Source of the DNA: Clostridiales bacterium
Lineage (GTDB): Bacteria; Bacillota; Clostridia; Oscillospirales; Oscillospiraceae
Direction of reading: 5' to 3'
DNA: 21,235 nucleotides
NCBI GenBank assembly: GCA_004557735.1
Contig: SFFV01000030.1
Coordinates: forward strand, 1 to 21,235
Shown here: piece by piece, positions 5,775 to 11,530 of the stretch
Position numbering within the stretch: the stretch's first letter is position 1
How the letters are laid out: every line of letters starts with the position of its first letter
Made by a program: the position numbers and the translations under genes
Notes under the pieces: model-generated
Databases searched by the model: none
Told to the model about the DNA's origin: nothing
The model's input: only the letters and a program-made list of their open reading frames with translations

Positions 5775-6359
5775 TCACACGCTTCTGCGCATCAGCCCGT
5801 GGCGGTTGCAGTAAGCGTACAGCCATCCGCCGCCGCGCAGCGAAAAGCGCGCCGCGGCGTCCCCCTCGGGATAGAGCTTCACAAGCTCCAGCCGTTCGTC
5901 CGAAGCGAAGGCGAGAAACGATATGTGATGCCCGCGCGTCATCGGGTGGCGGACGGAGACGTAAAATTCGTCCTCCACCGGCTCGACGGCGATCTCATGC
6001 TCCGCGTCCGGCGCTTCGCTCTCGAGCGGCGGGAGCGCCACGCCGCAGCAGCTCACGACCGCCGCGCCGAGCGAGTGCAGCACGTTGCCGCACACCGGGC
6101 AGACATAGAGCGCGCCGCGCCGCATATTCGCCGAAACGTTCCGGTTGACGACCGGCTCGCCGCGCATCAGCTCGATCACCGATACGCCGAGCGCCGCGGC
6201 GAGCGGCTCGAGAAGCGTTATGTCCGGCAGGGCCCGTCCCGTTTCCCATTTGCTCACCGCCTTGTCGCTCACGCCGATCCTGTCTGCGAGCGCGGACTGC
6301 GTGAGTTTTTTCTTTTCCCGCAGCGCGCGGATGACGCCGCCGGTCACATAATGATCCAT
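5775..6359 (-). CDS. HTH (XRE) regulator fused to a desulfoferrodoxin-like iron domain
   Basis: The protein has 194 residues. Residues 5-66 are a Cro/C1-type helix-turn-helix (LTQSALADRIGVSDKAVSKWETGRALPDI). Residues 85-105 match desulfoferrodoxin centre I: YVCPVCGNV then SCCG, with Cys87, Cys90, Cys104 and Cys105 positioned for a rubredoxin-like Fe(SCys)4 site. Residues 121-190 match superoxide reductase centre II: His121, His138 and His144 in HPMTRGH, and Cys184 and His187 in YCNRHGLM, the five ligands in the right order and spacing. The usual Glu/Lys next to the active-site loop is not obvious. I infer a redox- or superoxide-responsive regulator, or a reductase that also binds DNA. The start is ATG 6359, with AAAGGAC upstream on the minus strand; the 89 extra in-frame residues further upstream are low-complexity and span the promoter. 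Confidence 0.88.
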   Translation of the reverse strand: MDHYVTGGVIRALREKKKLTQSALADRIGVSDKAVSKWETGRALPDITLLEPLAAALGVSVIELMRGEPVVNRNVSANMRRGALYVCPVCGNVLHSLGAAVVSCCGVALPPLESEAPDAEHEIAVEPVEDEFYVSVRHPMTRGHHISFLAFASDERLELVKLYPEGDAAARFSLRGGGWLYAYCNRHGLMRRSV

Positions 6360-6381
6360 TTTCCCACGTCCTTTCGTCAGA

Positions 6382-6410
6382 AGCATACCGCGCCGGAGAC
6401 GCACATGCAA
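6382..6410 (-). promoter_or_regulatory. Sigma-A-type promoter of the HTH-desulfoferrodoxin gene
   Basis: On the minus strand TTGCAT (6410-6405) and TATGCT (6387-6382) are separated by exactly 17 bases. Predicted transcription start is near 6375, giving a short leader of about 15 bases containing AAAGGAC. Confidence 0.65.
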
Positions 6411-6425
6411 CCTACGCTCCGTAGG
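6411..6425. promoter_or_regulatory. Perfect inverted repeat adjoining the -35 box, candidate operator
   Basis: CCTACG-CTC-CGTAGG is a perfect palindrome with 6-base arms and a 3-base centre, placed directly upstream of the -35 hexamer of the HTH-desulfoferrodoxin promoter. It is a natural candidate binding site for that protein itself. No protein-binding evidence is available from sequence alone. Confidence 0.4.
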
Positions 6426-6518
6426 GCGGATTCCGCGCCGGGGCGCAGGCAGGAGCGAAGATCCCACGGCGGGCCGGACGGCCGCGGAGGCTTTGCGCCG
6501 GCGTCCGTTCCGCCGCGC

Positions 6519-6558
6519 GGAAAACGCCGGCGCGCGGCAAGGCGCTCCGGCGTTTTCC
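6519..6558 (-). terminator. Terminator hairpin after the L,D-transpeptidase gene
   Basis: GGAAAACGCCGG (6519-6530) and CCGGCGTTTTCC (6547-6558) are perfect 12-base complements with a 16-base loop. The minus-strand stop is at 6574. The T-run lies inside the 3' arm rather than after it, so termination may be inefficient. Confidence 0.6.
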
Positions 6559-6573
6559 CTATGTCTCCCCCCG

Positions 6574-8115
6574 TCAGTACACGACCACGAGCGTGCCGAC
6601 GGTGATGTTGTTGTAGATCGTCGCAATGGCGTCGAGCGGCGTGTTGACGCAGCCGTGCGAGCCGTCGGTCAGGTAAATGTCCCCGCCGTACTCGGTGCGC
6701 CACGAGGAGTCGTGCAGGCCGATCTGGCCGTCGAACGGCATCCAGTAATCCACATGGTCGTTCCACGTCGGGCCGACGAGATAGGTGTCCATCGTCATGC
6801 CCGCGATGCGGAAGCAGCCGCGGCGCGTATAGTCCCCGGCGGAGATATTGCCGGTGACGACCGGCGTTTCCACGAGCAGCCTGCCGTCTACATAGTACCA
6901 CATATACTGGTTGTCAAGGCTGATCTCCACGAAGGTATCCGTAAAACCATAGTACCAGTACTCCTGCTTCCAGTACCACGAGGTATCGTAGTTCGGCGTG
7001 ACGGTCGTGTCGGTCCGGCTCTCCAGCGCCGCGGCGATGTCCGCGGCGAGCGCGTCGCGGTCGAGGATCCAGCCGTTGTCGCCGACGCGGTAGTAGATAT
7101 ACGGGCGGGTCTTTTCGGCGTTGTGGAATTTGGCGTAAACGCCGTCGAGCGCATATTCGTCCGCGAGCGCGTCCGAAAGCGCCTTGACCTTTTCCGGCAC
7201 CGGAACGCACGCCGCCGTGCCCTCGGCGTCGGAGAGCGTCACATCGCTCATGCGCCAGATGTCCTGCGGCGTGAGCGTATAGGTGTTCCCGTCCTGAAAA
7301 TCGAGCGTCACTTCCGTGGCGAGATACTCGTCGATCTCCCGCTGCTGGCGGAGGATCGACGGGCTGTCCGCCTCGACGCTCTGCCGGACGACGGCGTCCG
7401 CGGCCTCGATCACGGGGCTTTCCTCGCGAAGATCCCGCACCGCGGGCAGCTGCTCCGCCATGGCGGAAACGCAGTTCGGGATATCTACCAGATTGCCCTT
7501 CGAGCCGGGATCGACCGTGTAGCCGTCCTCGCCGGGAACGATGCGCGCGTCCACCGGCTCCTGCCGGGGCGCTTCGCCGTAAAGAAGATCCGACAGGTAT
7601 GCGCTCGCCGCGCCGGTGTCCGGCACGGCGTATACGTCCGCTTCGAGCGTCCGCTCGCCCTTCGTCATCCAGCCGAAGAACCCGGCCTGGGCGTGCTGCG
7701 CGTCGAAATACTCCTGCAGCGCGGCGGTGAAGCCCTCGGCGTCAACAAAGTTCTCGAGCGGCAGCGCGACGATGGCGTCGCCCCGCGCGTCGCGCAGCTG
7801 CGCTGCGTGCGACTTTGCCTTGCCGAGCAGAAACTCCGTCGCCCCCGCTTCGGACACGCCGCCGCAGTCGTACCCGTTGATGACGGTGCCCGGCAGAAAC
7901 GCCGAGCGGTAATAAACCGATACGCCGCCGAGCGCGATGACCGCGAGCAGCACGAGCGAGAGCGCGATCACAAGCGCTATGCACGCTTTTTTGTTTCCCC
8001 GTTTTTTCGTTGCCGTTTTTTCCATTGGAACCGTAAACCTCTCCGAAGCGTTTTCATCCTGTAAGACGGCGCAGCGCTGCCGGAAGTTCTCTCTGTTTTT
8101 TTCCGTTTCGTTCAT
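6574..8115 (-). CDS. Membrane-anchored L,D-transpeptidase (YkuD domain)
   Basis: This 513-residue enzyme forms or edits 3-3 peptidoglycan cross-links outside the membrane. A basic cytoplasmic N-terminus of about 44 residues leads to one membrane segment (about 45-68, CIALVIALSLVLLAVIALGG). Next come PG_binding_4-like modules, starting LPGTVINGYDCGGVSEAGA (75-93). The C-terminal YkuD domain has His468 in IGLHDSSW and the SHGCVN motif with nucleophile Cys489. ATG 8115 is chosen because it overlaps the stop of the CRP-type gene as ATGA and has GGAG about nine bases upstream. An internal Met31 start is possible and would only shorten the cytoplasmic tail. Coupling to a CRP-family regulator is unusual for this enzyme class and suggests regulated cell-wall remodelling (inference). 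Confidence 0.92.
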   Translation of the reverse strand: MNETEKNRENFRQRCAVLQDENASERFTVPMEKTATKKRGNKKACIALVIALSLVLLAVIALGGVSVYYRSAFLPGTVINGYDCGGVSEAGATEFLLGKAKSHAAQLRDARGDAIVALPLENFVDAEGFTAALQEYFDAQHAQAGFFGWMTKGERTLEADVYAVPDTGAASAYLSDLLYGEAPRQEPVDARIVPGEDGYTVDPGSKGNLVDIPNCVSAMAEQLPAVRDLREESPVIEAADAVVRQSVEADSPSILRQQREIDEYLATEVTLDFQDGNTYTLTPQDIWRMSDVTLSDAEGTAACVPVPEKVKALSDALADEYALDGVYAKFHNAEKTRPYIYYRVGDNGWILDRDALAADIAAALESRTDTTVTPNYDTSWYWKQEYWYYGFTDTFVEISLDNQYMWYYVDGRLLVETPVVTGNISAGDYTRRGCFRIAGMTMDTYLVGPTWNDHVDYWMPFDGQIGLHDSSWRTEYGGDIYLTDGSHGCVNTPLDAIATIYNNITVGTLVVVY

Positions 8116-8837
8116 TTCTCTCCGCTCCGATTCTCCGCCGCGGCGCTCTTTGCGAGCGCGGCGGTATGGATAAGCCGCACACTGTCGCGGCAGCAGTCGA
8201 TCCAGCCCTCGGCGCGCAGCCGCGAAAGCTCACGGCAGAGGGCGCTCCGGTTCGCGCCGAGATAGGCGGCAAGGTCCTCCCGGCGCATGCCGAGCGAGAA
8301 CGTGTTTCCCCCGGCGTCCGCGGCGGCGTCAAGAAGAAACGCCGCGATCCGTGCCCGGAGCGAATGCCGCGCGAGATATTCCGCCCGGCGGCGCAGCCGC
8401 CAGTACTTTTCCGCGATCTCCGCGAGCAGGTTTTCCCGCAGTATCGCATGGCGCTCGCACGCGCGCGCACACGACGCCATCACCGCCCGGTACGGCAGGA
8501 AGAGCGCCGCGGTGTTTTGCGATGCGATCACGTCCACAGGGCTTTTCCTGTCGCGCGCCGCCATGAGCACGTCGCCGACGAGCGCGCCGGGGCCGTGCAC
8601 CGCCGTAAGGCTCCGCTCGCCGGACGGCAGGAGGCTTTCCGCCCGCACACCGCCGGAGAGGATCACCGCGCACGCGCTCACCGCATCGCCCGTGAGCCAG
8701 AGCGTCTCGCCGCGCGCGTACCGCCGCTCGGCCGCGCCCAGACACGCCGTCAGCGCAAAAACGTCGTCCGGTGCGATATGCGCGAACAGCGGACAGCGCA
8801 AAAGCGCCGCTTTTTCCGTATCCGTCGTGTGTCTCAC
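8112..8837 (-). CDS. CRP/FNR-family transcriptional regulator
   Basis: The protein has 241 residues from a GTG start. Residues 15-120 form a cyclic-nucleotide-binding-type beta barrel (FAHIAPDDVFALTACLG, RYARGETLWLTGD, GPGALVGDVLMAA). A long dimer helix covers about 125-155, and a C-terminal HTH covers about 184-212 (REDLAAYLGANRSALCRELSRLRAEG). The typical cAMP phosphate-contact motif is absent, and the nine cysteines do not form an obvious iron-sulfur motif, so the effector is unknown. GTG 8837 is preferred because it lies downstream of a consensus promoter (8875-8903). A longer frame to 9131 would run through that promoter and into the divergent gene, so it is rejected. The gene is coupled to the L,D-transpeptidase gene and divergent from the importer operon it probably controls. 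Confidence 0.88.
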   Translation of the reverse strand: MRHTTDTEKAALLRCPLFAHIAPDDVFALTACLGAAERRYARGETLWLTGDAVSACAVILSGGVRAESLLPSGERSLTAVHGPGALVGDVLMAARDRKSPVDVIASQNTAALFLPYRAVMASCARACERHAILRENLLAEIAEKYWRLRRRAEYLARHSLRARIAAFLLDAAADAGGNTFSLGMRREDLAAYLGANRSALCRELSRLRAEGWIDCCRDSVRLIHTAALAKSAAAENRSGEK

Positions 8838-8845
8838 CCCGCTTT

Positions 8846-8859
8846 GTTGCCGCAGCAAC
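8846..8859. promoter_or_regulatory. FNR-geometry palindrome, candidate CRP/FNR-type operator
   Basis: GTTGC-N4-GCAAC is a perfect inverted repeat with 5-base arms and a 4-base spacer, the same geometry as the FNR box TTGAT-N4-ATCAA. Its centre (8852.5) is about 41.5 bases upstream of the predicted importer start point (about 8894), the classic class II activator position. On the other strand it lies just downstream of the regulator's own predicted start point (about 8868), where binding would repress. Confidence 0.55.
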
Positions 8860-8887
8860 TTACAATTCGGGTATACTATACTATACT
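8859..8887 (+). promoter_or_regulatory. Promoter of the importer operon
   Basis: CTTACA (8859-8864, four of six matches to the -35 consensus) and TATACT (8882-8887) are 17 bases apart. The weak -35 adjoining the palindrome at 8846-8859 suits an activator-dependent promoter. The -10 region is a threefold TATAC repeat (8872-8886), so registers 5 or 10 bases upstream are possible. Confidence 0.55.
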
Positions 8888-8903
8888 GTCTGTAAAATGT
8901 CAA
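8875..8903 (-). promoter_or_regulatory. Consensus promoter of the CRP/FNR-type gene
   Basis: On the minus strand TTGACA (8903-8898) and TATAGT (8880-8875) are 17 bases apart, a near-perfect sigma-A promoter. It overlaps the importer promoter on the opposite strand, so the two transcription units probably compete for polymerase. Confidence 0.7.
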
Positions 8904-8922
8904 AAGCGGAGGGATCGCATCC

Positions 8923-9978
8923 ATGAACAAAGCAAAAAAACGTTCCGCGCTCGCCCTTGCGCTTGCGCTGCTCCTCGCTCTCGCCGCCTGCGGCGCGCCC
9001 GCCGCCGAGCCGCCCGCGGCGACGGAAGCCCCGGCAGAGCCGGCCGCGGAGAGCGCGCCCGCCGCCGGGGAACCGGCCGGGGCCGTCACGGTGCGTCTTG
9101 CCGCGCTCACCGGCCCGACGGCGATGGGCATGGCGAAGATCTTTTCGGACGCCGACGCCGGTACGGCGGCGAACGACTACGAATACGCGCTCTACGGCGC
9201 GGCGGACGAGCTGACGCCGCAGCTTCTGCAGGGCAGCGTGGATATTGCGGCGGTGCCGCTCAATCTTGCGAGCGTTCTGTACAACAAGACCTCCGGCGGC
9301 GTGAAGCTCTGCGCCGTGGGCGTGCTGGGCGTGCTCTATATCACGGAGTTCAACGGCGATACGGTGCAGTCTCTCGCCGATCTCCGGGGCAAGACGGTCT
9401 ACGCGACCGGCAAGGGCAGCACGCCGGAATACTTCCTGCGGTATCTGCTCGCCGAAAACGGTCTCGATCCCGACGCCGACGTGACCGTCGAGTGGAAGAG
9501 CGAGCCGAGCGAGGTCGTCGCGCTTCTCAAGGCCGAAAACGGCGGCGTCGCGATGCTGCCGCAGCCCTATGTCACCGCCGCTGCCGCGCAGCTCGGCGAG
9601 GGCTTTCGCGCCGCGGTGAGCCTTTCCGAGGCGTGGGACGCGCTCGATAACGGCAGCCGCTGCGTGACGGCGGGCGTTGTTGTCCGCACCGGGTTCGCCG
9701 AGGCGCACCCCGAGGCGGTCGAGGCGTTCCTTGCGGAGATGGCCGCGAGCGTTGACTGGGTCAACGCCAATCCCGCGGACGCGGGCGAGATCTGCGGCGC
9801 GCTCAACATCGTGAAGGCGCCTGTCGCGGCAAAAGCCATCCCGAACTGCCATCTTGTGTGTCTGACCGGCGAGGAAATGATCTCCGCGGCCGCCGGCACG
9901 CTGGAAACGCTCTTCGCGCTCAACCCCTCCGCCGTCGGCGGCGCGCTGCCGGGCGAGGACTTCTGGTTCGGTGCGTAA
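8923..9978 (+). CDS. ABC importer substrate-binding lipoprotein (SsuA/TauA/NMT1-like)
   Basis: The protein has 351 residues. The N-terminus is a lipoprotein signal: basic MNKAKKRS, hydrophobic core, then the lipobox LAAC with Cys23 as the lipidated residue. An Ala/Pro/Glu-rich linker runs to about residue 52. The mature domain resembles periplasmic-binding proteins of the sulfonate, taurine, nitrate and thiamine-precursor group, with stretches such as LLQGSVDIAAVPLNLASVLYNK, LADLRGKTVYATGKGSTPEYFLR and GGVAMLPQPYVTAAA. The substrate cannot be read from sequence. GGAGGG (8908-8913) sets ATG 8923. It is first of three overlapping genes encoding a complete importer, divergent from a CRP/FNR-type regulator. 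Confidence 0.9.
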   Translation: MNKAKKRSALALALALLLALAACGAPAAEPPAATEAPAEPAAESAPAAGEPAGAVTVRLAALTGPTAMGMAKIFSDADAGTAANDYEYALYGAADELTPQLLQGSVDIAAVPLNLASVLYNKTSGGVKLCAVGVLGVLYITEFNGDTVQSLADLRGKTVYATGKGSTPEYFLRYLLAENGLDPDADVTVEWKSEPSEVVALLKAENGGVAMLPQPYVTAAAAQLGEGFRAAVSLSEAWDALDNGSRCVTAGVVVRTGFAEAHPEAVEAFLAEMAASVDWVNANPADAGEICGALNIVKAPVAAKAIPNCHLVCLTGEEMISAAAGTLETLFALNPSAVGGALPGEDFWFGA

Positions 9979-10747
9979 GGGTACGCAAAAACGCAGCCCC
10001 AACGGCGCCGCGGCGAGATTTTTCGCCGCGGCTCTCGCGCTTTGCGTCTGGCAGGCGGGCGCTATGGCGCTCGGGAACGAGCTGCTGCTCGTGACGCCCG
10101 CCGCGGTCGCGCGGCGGCTCTGCGAGCTTGTCGCAACGGCGGACTTCTGGGCGACGCTCGGCTTTACGTTTTCGCGCATTTCGCTCGGCTTCCTGCTCGC
10201 GCTCGCGCTCGCGGCGGCGCTCGCGGCGCTCGCCGCCGCCGTTCCGCTTTTGGAGACGCTGCTGCGGCCCTACGTCGCGGCGATCCAGTCGGTGCCGGTC
10301 GCGTCGTTCATCGTGATCGCTTTTCTGTGGCTCTCGGCGCAGCGGCTTTCGACGTTTATCGCCTTTCTGATGGTCTTTCCGGTATTGTATACGAACCTGC
10401 TGCAGGGTATCCGCGCAGCCGACCGAGATCTTCTGGAAATGGCGGACGTGTTCCGTCTCTCTCCCGCCCGGCGCGTCCGGTGCATTTACCTTCCGGCGCT
10501 GCGCGGCCCTCTTTTCGCCGCCTGCCGCGTCGCGCTCGGGCTCTGCTGGAAAGCGGGCGTCGCCGCCGAGGTCATCGGCGTCGTGGCGCGGAGCGTCGGC
10601 GGCAAGCTCTACGACGCCAAGGCCTATCTCGAGATCGCCGATCTTTTCGCGTGGACGGCCGTGATCGTCGCGGTGAGCGCCCTCTTTGAGCGCGTATTTC
10701 TCTTTCTTCTCGGCAGACTTTTCGACGCACTGGAGCATGCGGTATGA
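9971..10747 (+). CDS. ABC importer permease (SsuC/TauC-like)
   Basis: This 258-residue inner-membrane permease has about six hydrophobic segments and the BPD_transp_1 fold. The EAA-type coupling loop is visible as EMADVFRLSPARRVRCIYLPALRGPL (about residues 156-181), which contacts the ATPase. The sequence AAIQSVPVASFIVIAFLWL is typical of the sulfonate/nitrate permease group. GTG 9971 is taken as start, overlapping the lipoprotein stop by eight bases. The next gene starts within its stop codon (ATGA), so all three importer genes are translationally coupled. Composition is extremely Ala/Leu-rich, in line with the GC-rich genome. Confidence 0.9.
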   Translation: MRKGTQKRSPNGAAARFFAAALALCVWQAGAMALGNELLLVTPAAVARRLCELVATADFWATLGFTFSRISLGFLLALALAAALAALAAAVPLLETLLRPYVAAIQSVPVASFIVIAFLWLSAQRLSTFIAFLMVFPVLYTNLLQGIRAADRDLLEMADVFRLSPARRVRCIYLPALRGPLFAACRVALGLCWKAGVAAEVIGVVARSVGGKLYDAKAYLEIADLFAWTAVIVAVSALFERVFLFLLGRLFDALEHAV

Positions 10748-11319
10748 CGAACGCCATTTTGATAACGAACCTTTCAAAACGCTACGGAGAAACGGTCGTT
10801 TTCCGCGATTTTTCCGCGCGGCTCCCGCTCGGGGAAACGACCGTCATCACCGGCGTTTCCGGCGGCGGGAAAACGACGCTGCTGCGGCTCCTTCTCGGCC
10901 TTGAGACGCCGGACGCCGGGGAGATCGCCGGCGTTCCGGCGCGCCGCGCGGCGGTTTTTCAGGAGGACCGGCTCTGCCCGCAGCTCACGGCGCTGGAAAA
11001 CGTCCGGCTTGCCGCCGGACGGAAAAAAGAGCGCGAGGCGCGCGAAATGCTCGCCCGGCTCGGGCTTTCGGACAGTCTCGCCGTTCCCGCCGCGGAGCTT
11101 TCCGGCGGGATGCGGCGGCGGTGCGCGCTCGCAAGGGCGCTGTGCGCGGACTTTTCCCTGCTCGCGCTTGACGAGCCGTTCAAAGGGCTGGACGAGGCCA
11201 ACCGCCGCGCCGCCATGGACGCGGTGCGCGATTATTCCCATGACAAAACCGTCCTTTTTGTCACCCACGACGCCGCCGAGGCCGGTTTTTTCGGCGGAAA
11301 CGCGCTTTCCGTCCCTTGA
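10744..11319 (+). CDS. ABC importer ATP-binding protein (SsuB/TauB-like), short form
   Basis: This is the cytoplasmic ATPase of the importer. All nucleotide-site motifs are present in 191 residues: Walker A GVSGGGKTT (37-45), Q-loop Gln73 (FQEDRLCP), signature LSGGM (119-123), Walker B LLALDEP with catalytic Glu144, D-loop GLD, and His175 (THD). Family members usually have 230-260 residues. The shortening is at the C-terminus, which ends 16 residues after the H-loop, and in the compact segment between Walker A and the Q-loop. This looks like a natural minimal form, since the end coincides with a promoter for the next unit and no frameshift is seen. ATG 10744 overlaps the permease stop as ATGA. 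Confidence 0.9.
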   Translation: MTNAILITNLSKRYGETVVFRDFSARLPLGETTVITGVSGGGKTTLLRLLLGLETPDAGEIAGVPARRAAVFQEDRLCPQLTALENVRLAAGRKKEREAREMLARLGLSDSLAVPAAELSGGMRRRCALARALCADFSLLALDEPFKGLDEANRRAAMDAVRDYSHDKTVLFVTHDAAEAGFFGGNALSVP

Positions 11320-11344
11320 CAGCGCGCTGTTTCCACGATAAAAT
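11316..11344 (+). promoter_or_regulatory. Promoter of the riboswitch-P-type ATPase unit
   Basis: TTGACA (11316-11321, overlapping the stop codon of the upstream ATPase gene) and TAAAAT (11339-11344) are separated by 17 bases. Transcription would start near 11351, immediately before the riboswitch aptamer, so the ATPase gene is a separate unit from the importer operon. Confidence 0.8.
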
Positions 11345-11352
11345 GTAATAAC

Positions 11353-11438
11353 TCCAAGGGGGAGTAGTCTGCCGCGGCTCGCGGCTGCAAATCAACAGTT
11401 ACTCGGCGGTTTTCCGCCTGGTTTGCATGAAATGACCA
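11353..11438 (+). ncRNA. yybP-ykoY (manganese) riboswitch aptamer
   Basis: The two conserved landmarks of the yybP-ykoY class are present in order and spacing: GGGGGAGTAG (11358-11367) and TCAACA followed by TTACT (11392-11403). A GC-rich hairpin (GCCGCGG with CGCGGC, 11371-11384) lies between them, and the GGCGG/CCGCC stem (11405-11417) follows. From established knowledge this class binds Mn2+ at the interface of the two legs and often controls cation P-type ATPases, TerC and MntP exporters. A terminator follows directly, so Mn2+ binding should permit read-through into the ATPase gene. Confidence 0.88.
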
Positions 11439-11485
11439 GACCCGTGGGCAGAATCGTACTGACGCTTCTGTCCGCGGGTCTTTTT
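11439..11485 (+). terminator. Riboswitch expression-platform terminator
   Basis: Bases 11439-11452 pair with 11467-11480 (14 pairs, two of them G-T wobbles), followed by TTTTT (11481-11485). It lies between aptamer and start codon, and is expected to form when the aptamer is unliganded. Confidence 0.88.
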
Positions 11486-11530
11486 ATCACCGTAAAAACA
11501 CATCCGAACATTTATAAGGAGGGGTTTTCT

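Noticed and set aside
6493..8064. 523-codon plus-strand frame opposite the L,D-transpeptidase
   Set aside because: Arg/Val-rich shadow of the real gene with no motif, and it spans the terminator.
8838..9131. N-terminal extension of the CRP/FNR-type gene
   Set aside because: The added ~98 residues are low-complexity and lie over both promoters and the start of the divergent lipoprotein gene; GTG 8837 fits the family N-terminus.
8166..9650. 494-codon plus-strand frame through the CRP-type gene, the divergent promoters and the lipoprotein gene
   Set aside because: It crosses two transcription starts and two well-supported genes; composition is almost only Arg/Ala/Gly.
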